This document shows, piece by piece, positions 1 through 7,718 of a stretch of DNA of 64,000 nt. The notes beneath the pieces are model-generated. The model had not been told where the DNA came from. It made no database searches and was given only the letters and a program-made list of their open reading frames with translations. Position 1 is the stretch's first letter, and every line of letters starts with the position of its first letter. Origin of the DNA: Leucobacter komagatae (GTDB taxonomy: Bacteria > Actinomycetota > Actinomycetes > Actinomycetales > Microbacteriaceae). The stretch spans positions 1 through 64,000 of the forward strand of contig NZ_JXSQ01000003.1 of NCBI RefSeq assembly GCF_000834055.1, read 5' to 3'. Made by a program: the position numbers and the translations under genes.

Positions 1-605
1 CCAGCGGATCGCAGAGCGCCGCTGATGCTCTGCTCTTCAATCGACATGTGAAAAGTGTCAGGTAGCAGGCCGCTATTGGGATGATTAACCAACTCGAGCA
101 CGCGGAGGTTGTCGCTCACGGAATTGAGATAACGGCTCTCATACCTGTTCAGTGGTTCAAGCAGGACAGCTGCCGCCGAACCGCTCGCTCGGGCTAGGAG
201 TTCGAGGTAGAAACTCACGAAGTCAGTTTCCTCGGCCGCTGGCATCTGCCTGTAGGGAGTGAAAAGCGGCATTGGATCCTGGGGCCCGTACTCGTATTCG
301 ATTTCGGTCACCATGCCTAGCTCAGCGCACACGTCAACAGCCTCGCGGTACATGTCGCGACAGGCATCACGGAGTCGCAGGTCCTCAGACATTGCGTTCC
401 CGTAAATATCGTCGGTGAGGACGAACTCGACAGGACGAACCCCAGTGCGCGATTCCAGCTCGAGGAGTTCGCCGTGGACCGCTGGGGTCCACTCGTCTTT
501 TGGCTGGAACACCGCGAGGGTGTCGTAACCCCAGGCGCGGACCAATTCGGCTTTTTCCGTAAGTGACCTGCCTGGAATCATGGGGGATGAACAGCAGAGT
601 TTCAT
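1..605 (-). CDS. Sugar phosphate isomerase/epimerase (TIM barrel), 3' end outside window
   Basis: The minus-strand frame opens with ATG at 605, preceded by AGGAG six bases upstream, and stays open to the window edge (about 201 codons). It starts MKLCCSSPMIPG and has two hallmarks of the D-tagatose/D-psicose 3-epimerase-like, AP-endonuclease-2 fold family: LLEPLNRYE (metal-binding Glu plus the Arg-Tyr pair) and DTFHMSIEE (Asp-x-x-His metal site). Family members interconvert keto-sugars or their phosphates using Mn or Mg. It lies 29 nt downstream of the FGGY kinase and is the last visible gene of the sugar operon. The same motifs occur in the protein at 46716-47585, so the window holds two members. 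The substrate cannot be read from the sequence, and the C-terminal third is missing because of the window boundary. Confidence 0.85.
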   Translation of the reverse strand, partial: MKLCCSSPMIPGRSLTEKAELVRAWGYDTLAVFQPKDEWTPAVHGELLELESRTGVRPVEFVLTDDIYGNAMSEDLRLRDACRDMYREAVDVCAELGMVTEIEYEYGPQDPMPLFTPYRQMPAAEETDFVSFYLELLARASGSAAAVLLEPLNRYESRYLNSVSDNLRVLELVNHPNSGLLPDTFHMSIEEQSISGALRSA

Positions 606-634
606 TGTTGTCTCCTGGTGAGTGTTGAAGGTTA

Positions 635-2101
635 TTACGATCCTGCGCCGTGTAGTTTCTGGACAGCGGATCTGAACGAGGCGTACCTCGTGTCACGGAG
701 GTGGTCGGGGAGTGGCCGATAGGTGCGCTCAGTTGGCCGGTGCAGACTTGAGGTGTCGACGATGGAATCGATGATTCCTGCGGCGGCGAGCGCCAGAACG
801 GCAGCGCCGCGGCACGCTGCCTCGGGCTCGTCCGGGACACGAAACTCAACACCGCCGACATCAGCTTTGAGTTGATTCCAGAAGGAGGAGGCCGTGCCAC
901 CGCCCGTCGACACGATGCCTGTGATATTCCGGCCGTGGTTGGCGAAGTCGTCCACGTTGCTGCGCAGCAGATGAGCCACACCCTCCATGACGGCGAATCC
1001 AAGGTCAACGCGATCGTGTCGAAGCTCAAGCCCCAGGAAAGCTCCTTGAGCAGACTCGTTGTAGTCTGGCGGGCTCATGCCCGCGAGATATGGGAGAAAC
1101 AACGGGGCCCCTGTGTGATCTCGCTCGGCCAGCTCGCGACCCAGGTCGTCGTAGCTCATTCCTGGAGAAATGTTATCCATGAACCAGCTGAGGCTCACGC
1201 CACCGCCATCAGCACAGGTGAAAAGAACGGTCTCTCCGCTTCGAAGCCCCGGATGAAACGATGCGCGGTGAGCGCTGTCAAAGACCCAATCAGTATCAAG
1301 GGCGGAGAAGGAAAGCACTGTGCCTGCGGAAACACTCAGGGTTCCCTCGCGGTAAGAGTCGGTGCCGACCATCGCGCAGAAGTGGTCCAGTGCGCCGACG
1401 TTAACCGTGTAGGAGCGCGCGCGGGGGAGAAGATCAACGACTGACTGCTGCAGTCCTCCAATATCGCTCCCGGCGGGCACAATCCTGGGGAGCATGCCTT
1501 GCGTGATTCCGCAGAACGCCACCATCTCGTCCCAGTAGCAACGTCGCTGGACGTCGAACAGATAGCTGAACCCGCGGGTGGACTCTTCTCCAACAGCGAG
1601 GCCGGTCAGACGCAGCAGCACATAGTCCTTGACCATAAGCACCTGGTTCGAGTGGGCCAGCACCGTAGGCATGTGCATTGCCAGCCACCGCAGCTTCGAT
1701 GCGGGCCAGGTCGCAACGGATTCTGGCTCTCCGGTCACCGCGAAAGCCACCTCCTGATCGAACCGTTCTGAGATTTCGCGTGCCTCAAGGGTCGAACGTC
1801 CGTCCATCCAAGACAGACCAGGCATCACGGGAAGCCCGAACCTATCGACAACGACGAGAGACTCTGCTTGTCCTGTCACCACGATTCGCGCATGCTCGAG
1901 CTCGGTCGCCCGCGCTTCGCTAGCGCATTCACGTATCAGCTCCAGCGTGAGCTCGAAGAGCGCCTCTGGGTCGAACTCGACACGCTCACGGTCGCGCCGG
2001 TAATGCATTGGAGCCCGCGTAGTAGCGAGGGGAACCAATGACTCGTTGTAGAGGACGACCTTGATGTTCGTCGTGCCCAGGTCAACCGCGTAGATCAGCA
2101 C
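635..2101 (-). CDS. FGGY-family carbohydrate kinase
   Basis: This 488-residue protein has the usual FGGY length. The N-terminal domain opens with the nucleotide-binding strand AVDLGTTNIKVVL. GALDHFCAMVG supplies the likely catalytic Asp (xylulokinases have GGHD here). The second domain has the adenosine motif STGGGTASSFWNQLKADVGG and ends PDEPEAACRGAAVLALAAAG. The family phosphorylates pentuloses, gluconate, glycerol or tetritols in the cytoplasm. The start is 2 nt after the stop of the YjbQ gene, so the two are surely co-transcribed and probably translationally coupled. With a CUT1 transporter, an epimerase and a TIM-like isomerase nearby, it is probably the committing kinase for an imported sugar or polyol. 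Xylulose, ribulose or erythritol-type substrates are all possible and motif reading does not decide. Confidence 0.9.
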   Translation of the reverse strand: MLIYAVDLGTTNIKVVLYNESLVPLATTRAPMHYRRDRERVEFDPEALFELTLELIRECASEARATELEHARIVVTGQAESLVVVDRFGLPVMPGLSWMDGRSTLEAREISERFDQEVAFAVTGEPESVATWPASKLRWLAMHMPTVLAHSNQVLMVKDYVLLRLTGLAVGEESTRGFSYLFDVQRRCYWDEMVAFCGITQGMLPRIVPAGSDIGGLQQSVVDLLPRARSYTVNVGALDHFCAMVGTDSYREGTLSVSAGTVLSFSALDTDWVFDSAHRASFHPGLRSGETVLFTCADGGGVSLSWFMDNISPGMSYDDLGRELAERDHTGAPLFLPYLAGMSPPDYNESAQGAFLGLELRHDRVDLGFAVMEGVAHLLRSNVDDFANHGRNITGIVSTGGGTASSFWNQLKADVGGVEFRVPDEPEAACRGAAVLALAAAGIIDSIVDTSSLHRPTERTYRPLPDHLRDTRYASFRSAVQKLHGAGS

Positions 2102-2103
2102 GA

Positions 2104-2601
2104 TCAGCGACCGAGGAGCGTCACGAAGACGGTGCGGCTGCGCTCTCGAACTGAGTCAAGATCACCAAAGTAGATACGCCCGAATTCACCCAGCACAGGT
2201 GCGCCCCCATCGACAGGAACGGTTTCTGAGCGCCCGAGAACCGAGGAGATAATGTGCCCATCGGTATTGAGACCCCAGGAAGGGTGCTCATCTCTCAGCT
2301 CAGCAGCATTCCGAATATGAACCGGGCCTGGGTGCAAGTACTGGCCCTCATGTCGAGCTGGCGGGGCGACCTTGGCGAACACGTTCATCGTGTCCTGCAG
2401 CAGCAACTGCGTCCCGTAATAGGTGACGTCCTCTGACTCCTCCTGGATGATCACGCAGCAGCTCGTGTGCTGGGAGTAGGCCACGGCAATGCCGTCAGCC
2501 AAGCCTGACTCAGTGATGAGTTCTGTAACGCGATCGGTGATGTCGAAGAACTCTTGGCGAGCGGGGGTCTGGATAGTGAACGAGCGGTTCTGAACGATCA
2601 T
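2104..2601 (-). CDS. YjbQ/UPF0047 family protein
   Basis: This 165-residue protein matches the small single-domain YjbQ (UPF0047) family. QHTSCCVIIQEESEDV corresponds to the conserved HTT...E..D..V segment. LNTDGHIISSVLG corresponds to the N-A-D-x-H-L...S-L-L-G motif, and the tail (LGEFGRIYFGDLD...R.R) to the LGTWQ...E.D...R.R end. Members form compact trimers with a conserved His/Asp cluster. E. coli YjbQ has weak thiamine-phosphate synthase activity in vitro, but the physiological role is unsettled. SD GAAGGAA lies upstream of the ATG. The gene sits inside the sugar operon between the permeases and the kinase, which suggests an enzymatic or quality-control role in sugar-phosphate metabolism. 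That role is inference. Confidence 0.85.
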   Translation of the reverse strand: MIVQNRSFTIQTPARQEFFDITDRVTELITESGLADGIAVAYSQHTSCCVIIQEESEDVTYYGTQLLLQDTMNVFAKVAPPARHEGQYLHPGPVHIRNAAELRDEHPSWGLNTDGHIISSVLGRSETVPVDGGAPVLGEFGRIYFGDLDSVRERSRTVFVTLLGR

Positions 2602-2674
2602 GCTGTGGTTCCTTCGAATGCGGCGAAGACAGGAAAGAGGAGTCTTGGAGGGGGGCGATGCGACGGGAAAATTA

Positions 2675-3574
2675 TCACTCCGCAGATACCGCCCCTCCGG
2701 TCATTCCAGAGACAATGTGCTTCTGAACCAGGAAGGCGATGATGATCACCGGAAGGATCGTGATCGTGCCAACTGCCGCAACCTGACCCCATGATGTCCC
2801 CATTGGCGTAATGAGGCTCGGTATAGCTACGGGAAGCGTCTGGGTGTGCCGGCCTGTGAGAACGAGTGCGAACAGAAACTCATTCCAAGAGTTGATCAAG
2901 CAGAAGATCCCGGTAGCCGCGAGTCCGGGTTTTACGATGGGGAGGACGATCGTGAAAAAGGTTCGCCACTCGCCGCACCCGTCGAGTCTCGCGGCTTCAT
3001 CGAGTGAGGGTGGGACGGACAAAAAGAACCCGCGCATCATCCAGACGGTGAAAGGGAGCGCAAAGGTGAGGTGCGCTGCGATCAGTGCGAAGTATGTGTC
3101 GCGCAGCCCGAGATTTGAGGCGAGCACGAACAGAGGAACCGCGAGCACCATCGCTGGGAGCAGTCTTGCCGCAAGGAGTGCCATCATCAAGGATTCGCCC
3201 TTGCGAACACGGCTGAGGCTATACGCTGCCGGCACGCCGACAACAAGTGCAACGACCGTAGAAACGATACCTACAGTCGCTGAATTCAGGAGGTTTCCAG
3301 CGAACCCCTTCGTGACGAAAGCGTCGATGTAGTTGCTCAATGTGGGGGTGAAAAACACGCTTGGAGTGGCTGAGAATATGTCTACACGGTTCTTGAAAGA
3401 GGTGAGGATTAGCCAAATGATTGGGGAGAGGTATACCCCGATCAGCCCAACCGCGAGCGTTGCGGTCAGCCCCGTAACAAGGAGGCGCCGCGAAGGGCTA
3501 TTGACGACGCGTGTCGTGGTGGCAGGGACGACGTTAAGCAGCCTTTGTGTGTCGGTAACCGTCGATGAACTCAT
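2675..3574 (-). CDS. CUT1 sugar ABC transporter permease (MalG-like)
   Basis: This 299-residue inner-membrane permease has about six hydrophobic segments. Its EAA coupling loop is EAARLDGCGEWRTFF followed by the conserved LP..KPG. The SFKN element after the first membrane segment is typical of MalG-type subunits, as is the order: MalF-like gene first, MalG-like second. It overlaps the upstream permease by 4 nt (ATGA). With the lipoprotein at 4506-5942 it should form the import channel. No ATPase gene is visible in the operon, so it probably uses a shared MsiK-type ATPase, as is common for CUT1 systems in Actinobacteria. Confidence 0.92.
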   Translation of the reverse strand: MSSSTVTDTQRLLNVVPATTTRVVNSPSRRLLVTGLTATLAVGLIGVYLSPIIWLILTSFKNRVDIFSATPSVFFTPTLSNYIDAFVTKGFAGNLLNSATVGIVSTVVALVVGVPAAYSLSRVRKGESLMMALLAARLLPAMVLAVPLFVLASNLGLRDTYFALIAAHLTFALPFTVWMMRGFFLSVPPSLDEAARLDGCGEWRTFFTIVLPIVKPGLAATGIFCLINSWNEFLFALVLTGRHTQTLPVAIPSLITPMGTSWGQVAAVGTITILPVIIIAFLVQKHIVSGMTGGAVSAE

Positions 3575-4506
3575 GCGTCAGCTCCCTTTCGGTTCAAATA
3601 GCGAAACAGCACCCAAGCCAGCACGGTCACGACGAGGAAGGTAGCGATCCCGAGCGCAGCGCCATAGCTCATATCGAAAGCGGTAAAACTCACGCGGTAC
3701 TGGAACATATCGTTGACGGTCGTCGCAGCCCCAGGGCCCCCACCAGTGAGGATGTAAACCTGATCAAACTGTCGAATTGCCTCAGTCGCCCGGAACAGGA
3801 TCGCGACCCCGATAACGGGGCGAATCATGGGGAGCATCACGTGTCGGTAGATCTGGAAAGTGTTGCAGCCGTCGAGTTCGGCAGCTTGGATCTGAGCCTG
3901 CGGTGCCGCAGAAAGACCCGCGAGCACCATCAGTGCAATGAAGGGCGTCCATTCCCACACGTCAAGTGCAATGAGCGCTGTGAAAGCGCCAGCTGAGCTA
4001 TCCAGCACGCCTGCTTCGCCCACAAGCCCGAGGGACTGGAGCGCCGAGGTCATATAGCCAAACTGAGGGTTGAGCCCGAAGCTAAACATGAGACCGACCA
4101 CGAGAGGCGTTGCAATCATGGGAAGCAGTAGAAATGACGTCACAAGGCGGCGAGTGCGCATGAGGCGAGAGAGCCACACCCCAACCGCGGTGCCCAGTAT
4201 GGTCTCGATGCCGACAGCGAGCACGACGTAGACAATCGTGACAAGGATTGCTCGCCCAAACTGTGAGTCTTGGAGCATGCGCACGTAGTTCGCGAGGCCG
4301 ATCCATTGGCCGTTGGCAGTCGGGTCGACTGGGCTGTAACTCTGAAAGCTGAGCGCGAGGCTGTACCCGAGAGGGAACACGAGAACAAGGGCAAGGACGA
4401 TGAGGCTAGGAGCCTGCATAAAGAATCTCGCCCAGCGCTGCCTGGACACCGCTCCCAGCCGGCGCTTCTGCGCCGGCTGGGAGCGGTGCGTGAGTGATGC
4501 TGTCAT
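3571..4506 (-). CDS. CUT1 sugar ABC transporter permease (MalF-like)
   Basis: This 311-residue membrane protein has a hydrophobic core of about six segments. Its EAA loop is AAELDGCNTFQIYRH followed by VMLPMIRP, the ATPase contact site. The N-terminal segment (LIVLALVLVFPLGYSLALSF) is typical of MalF/UgpA-type subunits. Its ATG overlaps the stop of the substrate-binding protein by one base, and its own stop overlaps the next permease by four bases, so the three transporter genes are tightly coupled. The transported sugar is unknown. Confidence 0.92.
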   Translation of the reverse strand: MTASLTHRSQPAQKRRLGAVSRQRWARFFMQAPSLIVLALVLVFPLGYSLALSFQSYSPVDPTANGQWIGLANYVRMLQDSQFGRAILVTIVYVVLAVGIETILGTAVGVWLSRLMRTRRLVTSFLLLPMIATPLVVGLMFSFGLNPQFGYMTSALQSLGLVGEAGVLDSSAGAFTALIALDVWEWTPFIALMVLAGLSAAPQAQIQAAELDGCNTFQIYRHVMLPMIRPVIGVAILFRATEAIRQFDQVYILTGGGPGAATTVNDMFQYRVSFTAFDMSYGAALGIATFLVVTVLAWVLFRYLNRKGADA

Positions 4507-5942
4507 CAGAACGCCTTGAGCGGCAGCTTGTCGCCGAGGACAGCGGTGATGTCCTTTTGGGCGTTCTGCAGCGCGGCCTCAGAGGTAGCCTCTCCGATCA
4601 GCGAGTTGGAAACCTGGAGGGCAAGCTGTTCGAGCATCTGCGGCCACTCAGCGTTTCGTGGACGGGCGAGCGCGTTCTCGAGGCTGTTCAGCTGCTGAGG
4701 CCAGGAAGGCAGCGTGGCGAGGAGATCCGCATCTTCAAATGCAGATCGCGTTGCAGGCACACCGCCCTTCTCTCCGATTGCCTTTTGTACAGGGGCCGAT
4801 AGAGCCCAGGCCGTGAACAGGTAGGCGGCGTCCGGAGTCTTTGAGTCCTTGCTGATCGAATAGGTCCACGCCCCGTGGAGCGCGTGTGGGGCGTCCCCCT
4901 CAGAGAAGACAGGAATGTCGCCGTAGCCCATCTTGCCGACCACTGCTGACTGGTCAGGGTTCTCCATAGCGCCTGCGGTATCGCCCCAAGAGATGGCTTG
5001 GACAGCGATGCCCTGCTGGAGCTGTGCGGTCACTTCGTCCCACGTGGCCGAGGTGTAGCCTGGGGGAGCGAATTTCCCGAGGGAGCCCATGTACTCCAAG
5101 CTCTTTACAGAATCGGGAGAATCAACAACGAGGTTGCCTTCGGCGTTGACAACACCACCGCCGAATGAGTTTGCGTAGTTCATCCATTCGAACACAGCGG
5201 CCTCGTGCCGTTTGCCGGCTAGCGTAACCCCGTAGAGGGGCTGTTCGAGCGTTTCACCGGCAAGCTGCTCGCCGGCGCTTCTGGTGAAGAACTCAGCAAT
5301 GTCCGAGTACTGTTGCCAGGTCGTTGCCGGTGCAAGTTCGTAGCCGTAGGCTTCCTGGAACGCCGCCTTTTCCGAGGGATCGTCGAGTATGTCGGCGCGG
5401 TAGAGCATCATCGTAACGGCGCTATTCGAGGGCATCCCGTAGGTGACGCCGTCCCAGAGAGCTGCTGTATCCCAGAGGCCGGGGAGGATGTCGTCCTGGT
5501 TAAAGTCCGGGCTGACGCGCTCGGAGTTTTCTTCCATGAGCGGAGCGAAGTCCAACAGGTAGTCGCTCCCGGCATATGCGCCCAGGTAGTCATAAGGTAT
5601 TGACACGACGTCAAAATCGCCCTGTGCGGTCGAGAAGTCAAGAGTGACGGTCTGTACGAGCTGCGCGAACGGTGCTGTCTCGATGTTCACGGAGATACCG
5701 GTCATCTTGGTGAATTCAGGCGCGAGCTCAGCGAGTATTTCGGAATTGAGTGTCGCTTCAGCGAGCACATTGATCTCGGATCCGGCGAATTCTTGAGACC
5801 AGCCGTTTGCATCGGCCGGATCGACAGCGCTTCCTGTACCAGCTCCGCACCCCGTGAGCAGCAGGGCGGATGTCGCTGCTCCCGCGATGACGGTGCCGAG
5901 TCGGCCTCTACGGATCGTGGGCGTTCGAGTGGAGTGGTACAT
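4506..5942 (-). CDS. Extracellular sugar-binding lipoprotein of ABC transporter
   Basis: This 478-residue protein has an Arg-rich N-terminus, a hydrophobic stretch and the lipobox LLTGC, so it is a lipid-anchored binding protein. The body (EILAELAPEFTKMTGISVNI, GYGDIPVFSEGDAPHALHGA, KDSKTPDAAYLFTAWALS) matches family-1 sugar-binding proteins. It is the first gene of the operon, about 60 nt downstream of the predicted promoter at 6006-6034. It delivers the sugar to the two permeases downstream. The ligand class (oligosaccharide, polyol or monosaccharide) cannot be told from the sequence. Confidence 0.92.
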   Translation of the reverse strand: MYHSTRTPTIRRGRLGTVIAGAATSALLLTGCGAGTGSAVDPADANGWSQEFAGSEINVLAEATLNSEILAELAPEFTKMTGISVNIETAPFAQLVQTVTLDFSTAQGDFDVVSIPYDYLGAYAGSDYLLDFAPLMEENSERVSPDFNQDDILPGLWDTAALWDGVTYGMPSNSAVTMMLYRADILDDPSEKAAFQEAYGYELAPATTWQQYSDIAEFFTRSAGEQLAGETLEQPLYGVTLAGKRHEAAVFEWMNYANSFGGGVVNAEGNLVVDSPDSVKSLEYMGSLGKFAPPGYTSATWDEVTAQLQQGIAVQAISWGDTAGAMENPDQSAVVGKMGYGDIPVFSEGDAPHALHGAWTYSISKDSKTPDAAYLFTAWALSAPVQKAIGEKGGVPATRSAFEDADLLATLPSWPQQLNSLENALARPRNAEWPQMLEQLALQVSNSLIGEATSEAALQNAQKDITAVLGDKLPLKAF

Positions 5943-6005
5943 CTTTGTCCTTCCGGTCAGGAGATCGGCGAGCTCGGGATCGTGACTGTGATCCTATTTC
6001 AGGTA

Positions 6006-6034
6006 AATGTAATTGTTTAACACCATTTGCGCAA
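6006..6034 (-). promoter_or_regulatory. Candidate promoter of the sugar transport operon
   Basis: Read on the minus strand, TTGCGC (6034-6029) and TACATT (6011-6006) are separated by exactly 17 bp. This lies in an unusually AT-rich part of the DeoR-transporter intergenic region and is oriented toward the binding-protein gene. It would give a 5' UTR of about 55 nt. This is a pattern match only. Confidence 0.45.
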
Positions 6035-6069
6035 GCATCATGTTCTTGAATGTGAACCCATAACATTTG
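6024..6069. promoter_or_regulatory. Possible DeoR operator: CATTTG direct repeats
   Basis: CATTTG followed by a GAAGC/GCAAGC-like tail occurs at 6024 and again at 6064, 40 bp (about four helical turns) apart in the same orientation. The first copy abuts the -35 of the minus-strand promoter. DeoR-family repressors often bind spaced direct repeats, so this is a reasonable operator candidate, but two copies are weak statistical evidence. Confidence 0.3.
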
Positions 6070-6148
6070 AGAAGCTCGTTGTGATAGGTTCTCGTCACGG
6101 GACTTGCCCTGGGGCGGTCCGCAAATTTCACCGATGACGGGAGCTGAG

Positions 6149-6958
6149 ATGAGTCAAGGGCCCCAGCGCCGCCGCTCTGCAATTGAGCTGCTAATGCGAG
6201 ACCGAGCCGAGGTGGACATCGCTAGCCTTGCCACCCATTTCGAGGTGTCTGAGATGACGATCCGTCGAGACTTAGAGGCTCTGGAAGCCGACGGTGTACT
6301 GCGTCGGCTTGTTGGGGGGCGAGCGGTCATTGTTGATCCGAAAAACCGTGAACCTGCACTCTCAGCTAGGGCTGACTCCGAACATGACACGAAGGCACAC
6401 ATCGGCCGCGCTGCAGCGGAACTCATCGCTGATGATGAGGTCGTGTTCTTTGACGGGGGCAGTACAGCTCTTGCGGTAGCTCGTGCTCTGAGCGGCAGTG
6501 GTAAAGCACTCACCGTAGTGACCCGCAGTCTTGCCGTCGCTGCTGAGCTGACAGGCGAGCCCCACATCGAGATATTTCTGCTTGGGGGTCGGCTCAAACA
6601 CTCCGAGATGGCGACGACAAGCTCAACGATGTCTGACGAACTGCAGCACTACAACGTTGACACTTATGTCATGGGAATTAGCGGGGTCCACCCAGCGAAG
6701 GGGCTTACAGACTACGATCCTGGCGAGAGTGCAGGCAAGCGTCTCGCGATTGAGCGAGCCGACCGAGTAATACTTGCCGTAGACCACTCGAAACTCGGCC
6801 GCGTGCTTATGTCTCGAGTCGCCGGGGTTGATGACATCGACGTGATCGTTACCGACGTTGACCCCAAAAACCTATTCATCGCTTCGATGCCCCAGACAGT
6901 GAGCATCGTGCTCGCTGACCCGGTGCGCGTGGCGACTCGGGACGAACCTGATGAGTAA
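6149..6958 (+). CDS. DeoR-family transcriptional repressor
   Basis: This protein of about 269 residues has the DeoR winged helix at its N-terminus (LATHFEVSEMTIRRDLEALE). Its C-terminal DeoRC sensor domain has DGGSTALAVARAL and LLGGRL, the phosphosugar-binding fold related to ribose-5-phosphate isomerase. I chose ATG 6149 (MSQGPQRRR) because GGGAG lies six to seven bases upstream; an in-frame ATG at 6134 would add five residues. It is divergent from the sugar transport operon, separated by about 206 nt with a promoter and repeat pair, and overlaps the following isomerase-like gene. It probably represses the operon until a phosphorylated pathway intermediate binds. Confidence 0.88.
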   Translation: MSQGPQRRRSAIELLMRDRAEVDIASLATHFEVSEMTIRRDLEALEADGVLRRLVGGRAVIVDPKNREPALSARADSEHDTKAHIGRAAAELIADDEVVFFDGGSTALAVARALSGSGKALTVVTRSLAVAAELTGEPHIEIFLLGGRLKHSEMATTSSTMSDELQHYNVDTYVMGISGVHPAKGLTDYDPGESAGKRLAIERADRVILAVDHSKLGRVLMSRVAGVDDIDVIVTDVDPKNLFIASMPQTVSIVLADPVRVATRDEPDE

Positions 6959-7718
6959 CCTGCAGAACGGATACACGATGGACAAGCTCGAGGCACCATT
7001 TTTCGAGATCGGGCCAAAGAATCTCCTCCGTTTGCCGGAGATCATCGAGCTTGCTCAGGCAGCACAAGTTGCTGCGAAGCGCAATCGCGTTGCGGTAATT
7101 CTCACGGTACCGGCCCCGCTCATCGCCCAAGTGCGGGCAGCCGTGCCGGGGGTTCATGTGTTTGCGCAGACGATGGACGCTGAGGAACCAGGGACAAGTG
7201 TCGGTCGCACGATTGCTGAATCTTTGAAGGACGCAGGTGCCTCTGGCGTGATGCTGAATCATGACAGCTGTCCACTGGACACTGAGTCTCTGGAGCGAGC
7301 GATCGCCCGCGCTCACGCGAACGGGTTGATGACGATGGTGTGTGCGGGGAATCGGGAGCAGGTACTTAGCCTCGCTCGCTTGCGCCCCACGGTCATTCTG
7401 TTCGAGCCTCCGGAACTCATCGGGCACTCTGGAGGTGAAGCCCGTCCGTGGATCCAGGACATTGACGCACGGATGTCTGAGCTAGCACCGGAGGTGCTTA
7501 TGATGCACGCAGGAGGGGTGGGAGCCCCCGACGATGCTCGGCAGATCATGACAGACGGCGCATCAGGTACGGGCGCCACTTCCGGCGTGTTGCGTGCCGC
7601 TTCGCCGGTTGCGGCCGTAGCTGAATTCGTACGCGCAACTCGTGCAGGGTTTGATGATTATCAGGCCGCTATGGTCGTATCGGGCTCCGTGCCTATGGCG
7701 GCCACGTCGGAGCGCTAG
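6951..7718 (+). CDS. Triosephosphate isomerase-like TIM barrel (archaeal-type)
   Basis: This 255-residue protein resembles the short archaeal-type triosephosphate isomerases. An NH pair in VMLNHDSC (His near residue 104) matches the electrophilic His, and FEPPELIGH (Glu near residue 152) matches the catalytic base in the archaeal EPPELIG motif. GPKN near residue 21 may supply the N-terminal Lys. The C-terminal phosphate loop is altered (HAGGVG and SGTGATSG). It overlaps deoR by 8 nt, so it belongs to the sugar locus and is unlikely to be the housekeeping enzyme, which in Actinobacteria is the long bacterial type in the gap-pgk-tpi cluster. An isomerase for a short sugar phosphate, such as an erythrulose phosphate, is a plausible inference. 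ATG 6978 is an alternative start. Confidence 0.72.
   Translation: MSNLQNGYTMDKLEAPFFEIGPKNLLRLPEIIELAQAAQVAAKRNRVAVILTVPAPLIAQVRAAVPGVHVFAQTMDAEEPGTSVGRTIAESLKDAGASGVMLNHDSCPLDTESLERAIARAHANGLMTMVCAGNREQVLSLARLRPTVILFEPPELIGHSGGEARPWIQDIDARMSELAPEVLMMHAGGVGAPDDARQIMTDGASGTGATSGVLRAASPVAAVAEFVRATRAGFDDYQAAMVVSGSVPMAATSER

Noticed and set aside
385-1029. 214-residue minus-strand frame
   Set aside because: It overlaps the epimerase and FGGY kinase genes in another frame and lacks any domain motif; the true epimerase start is at 605.
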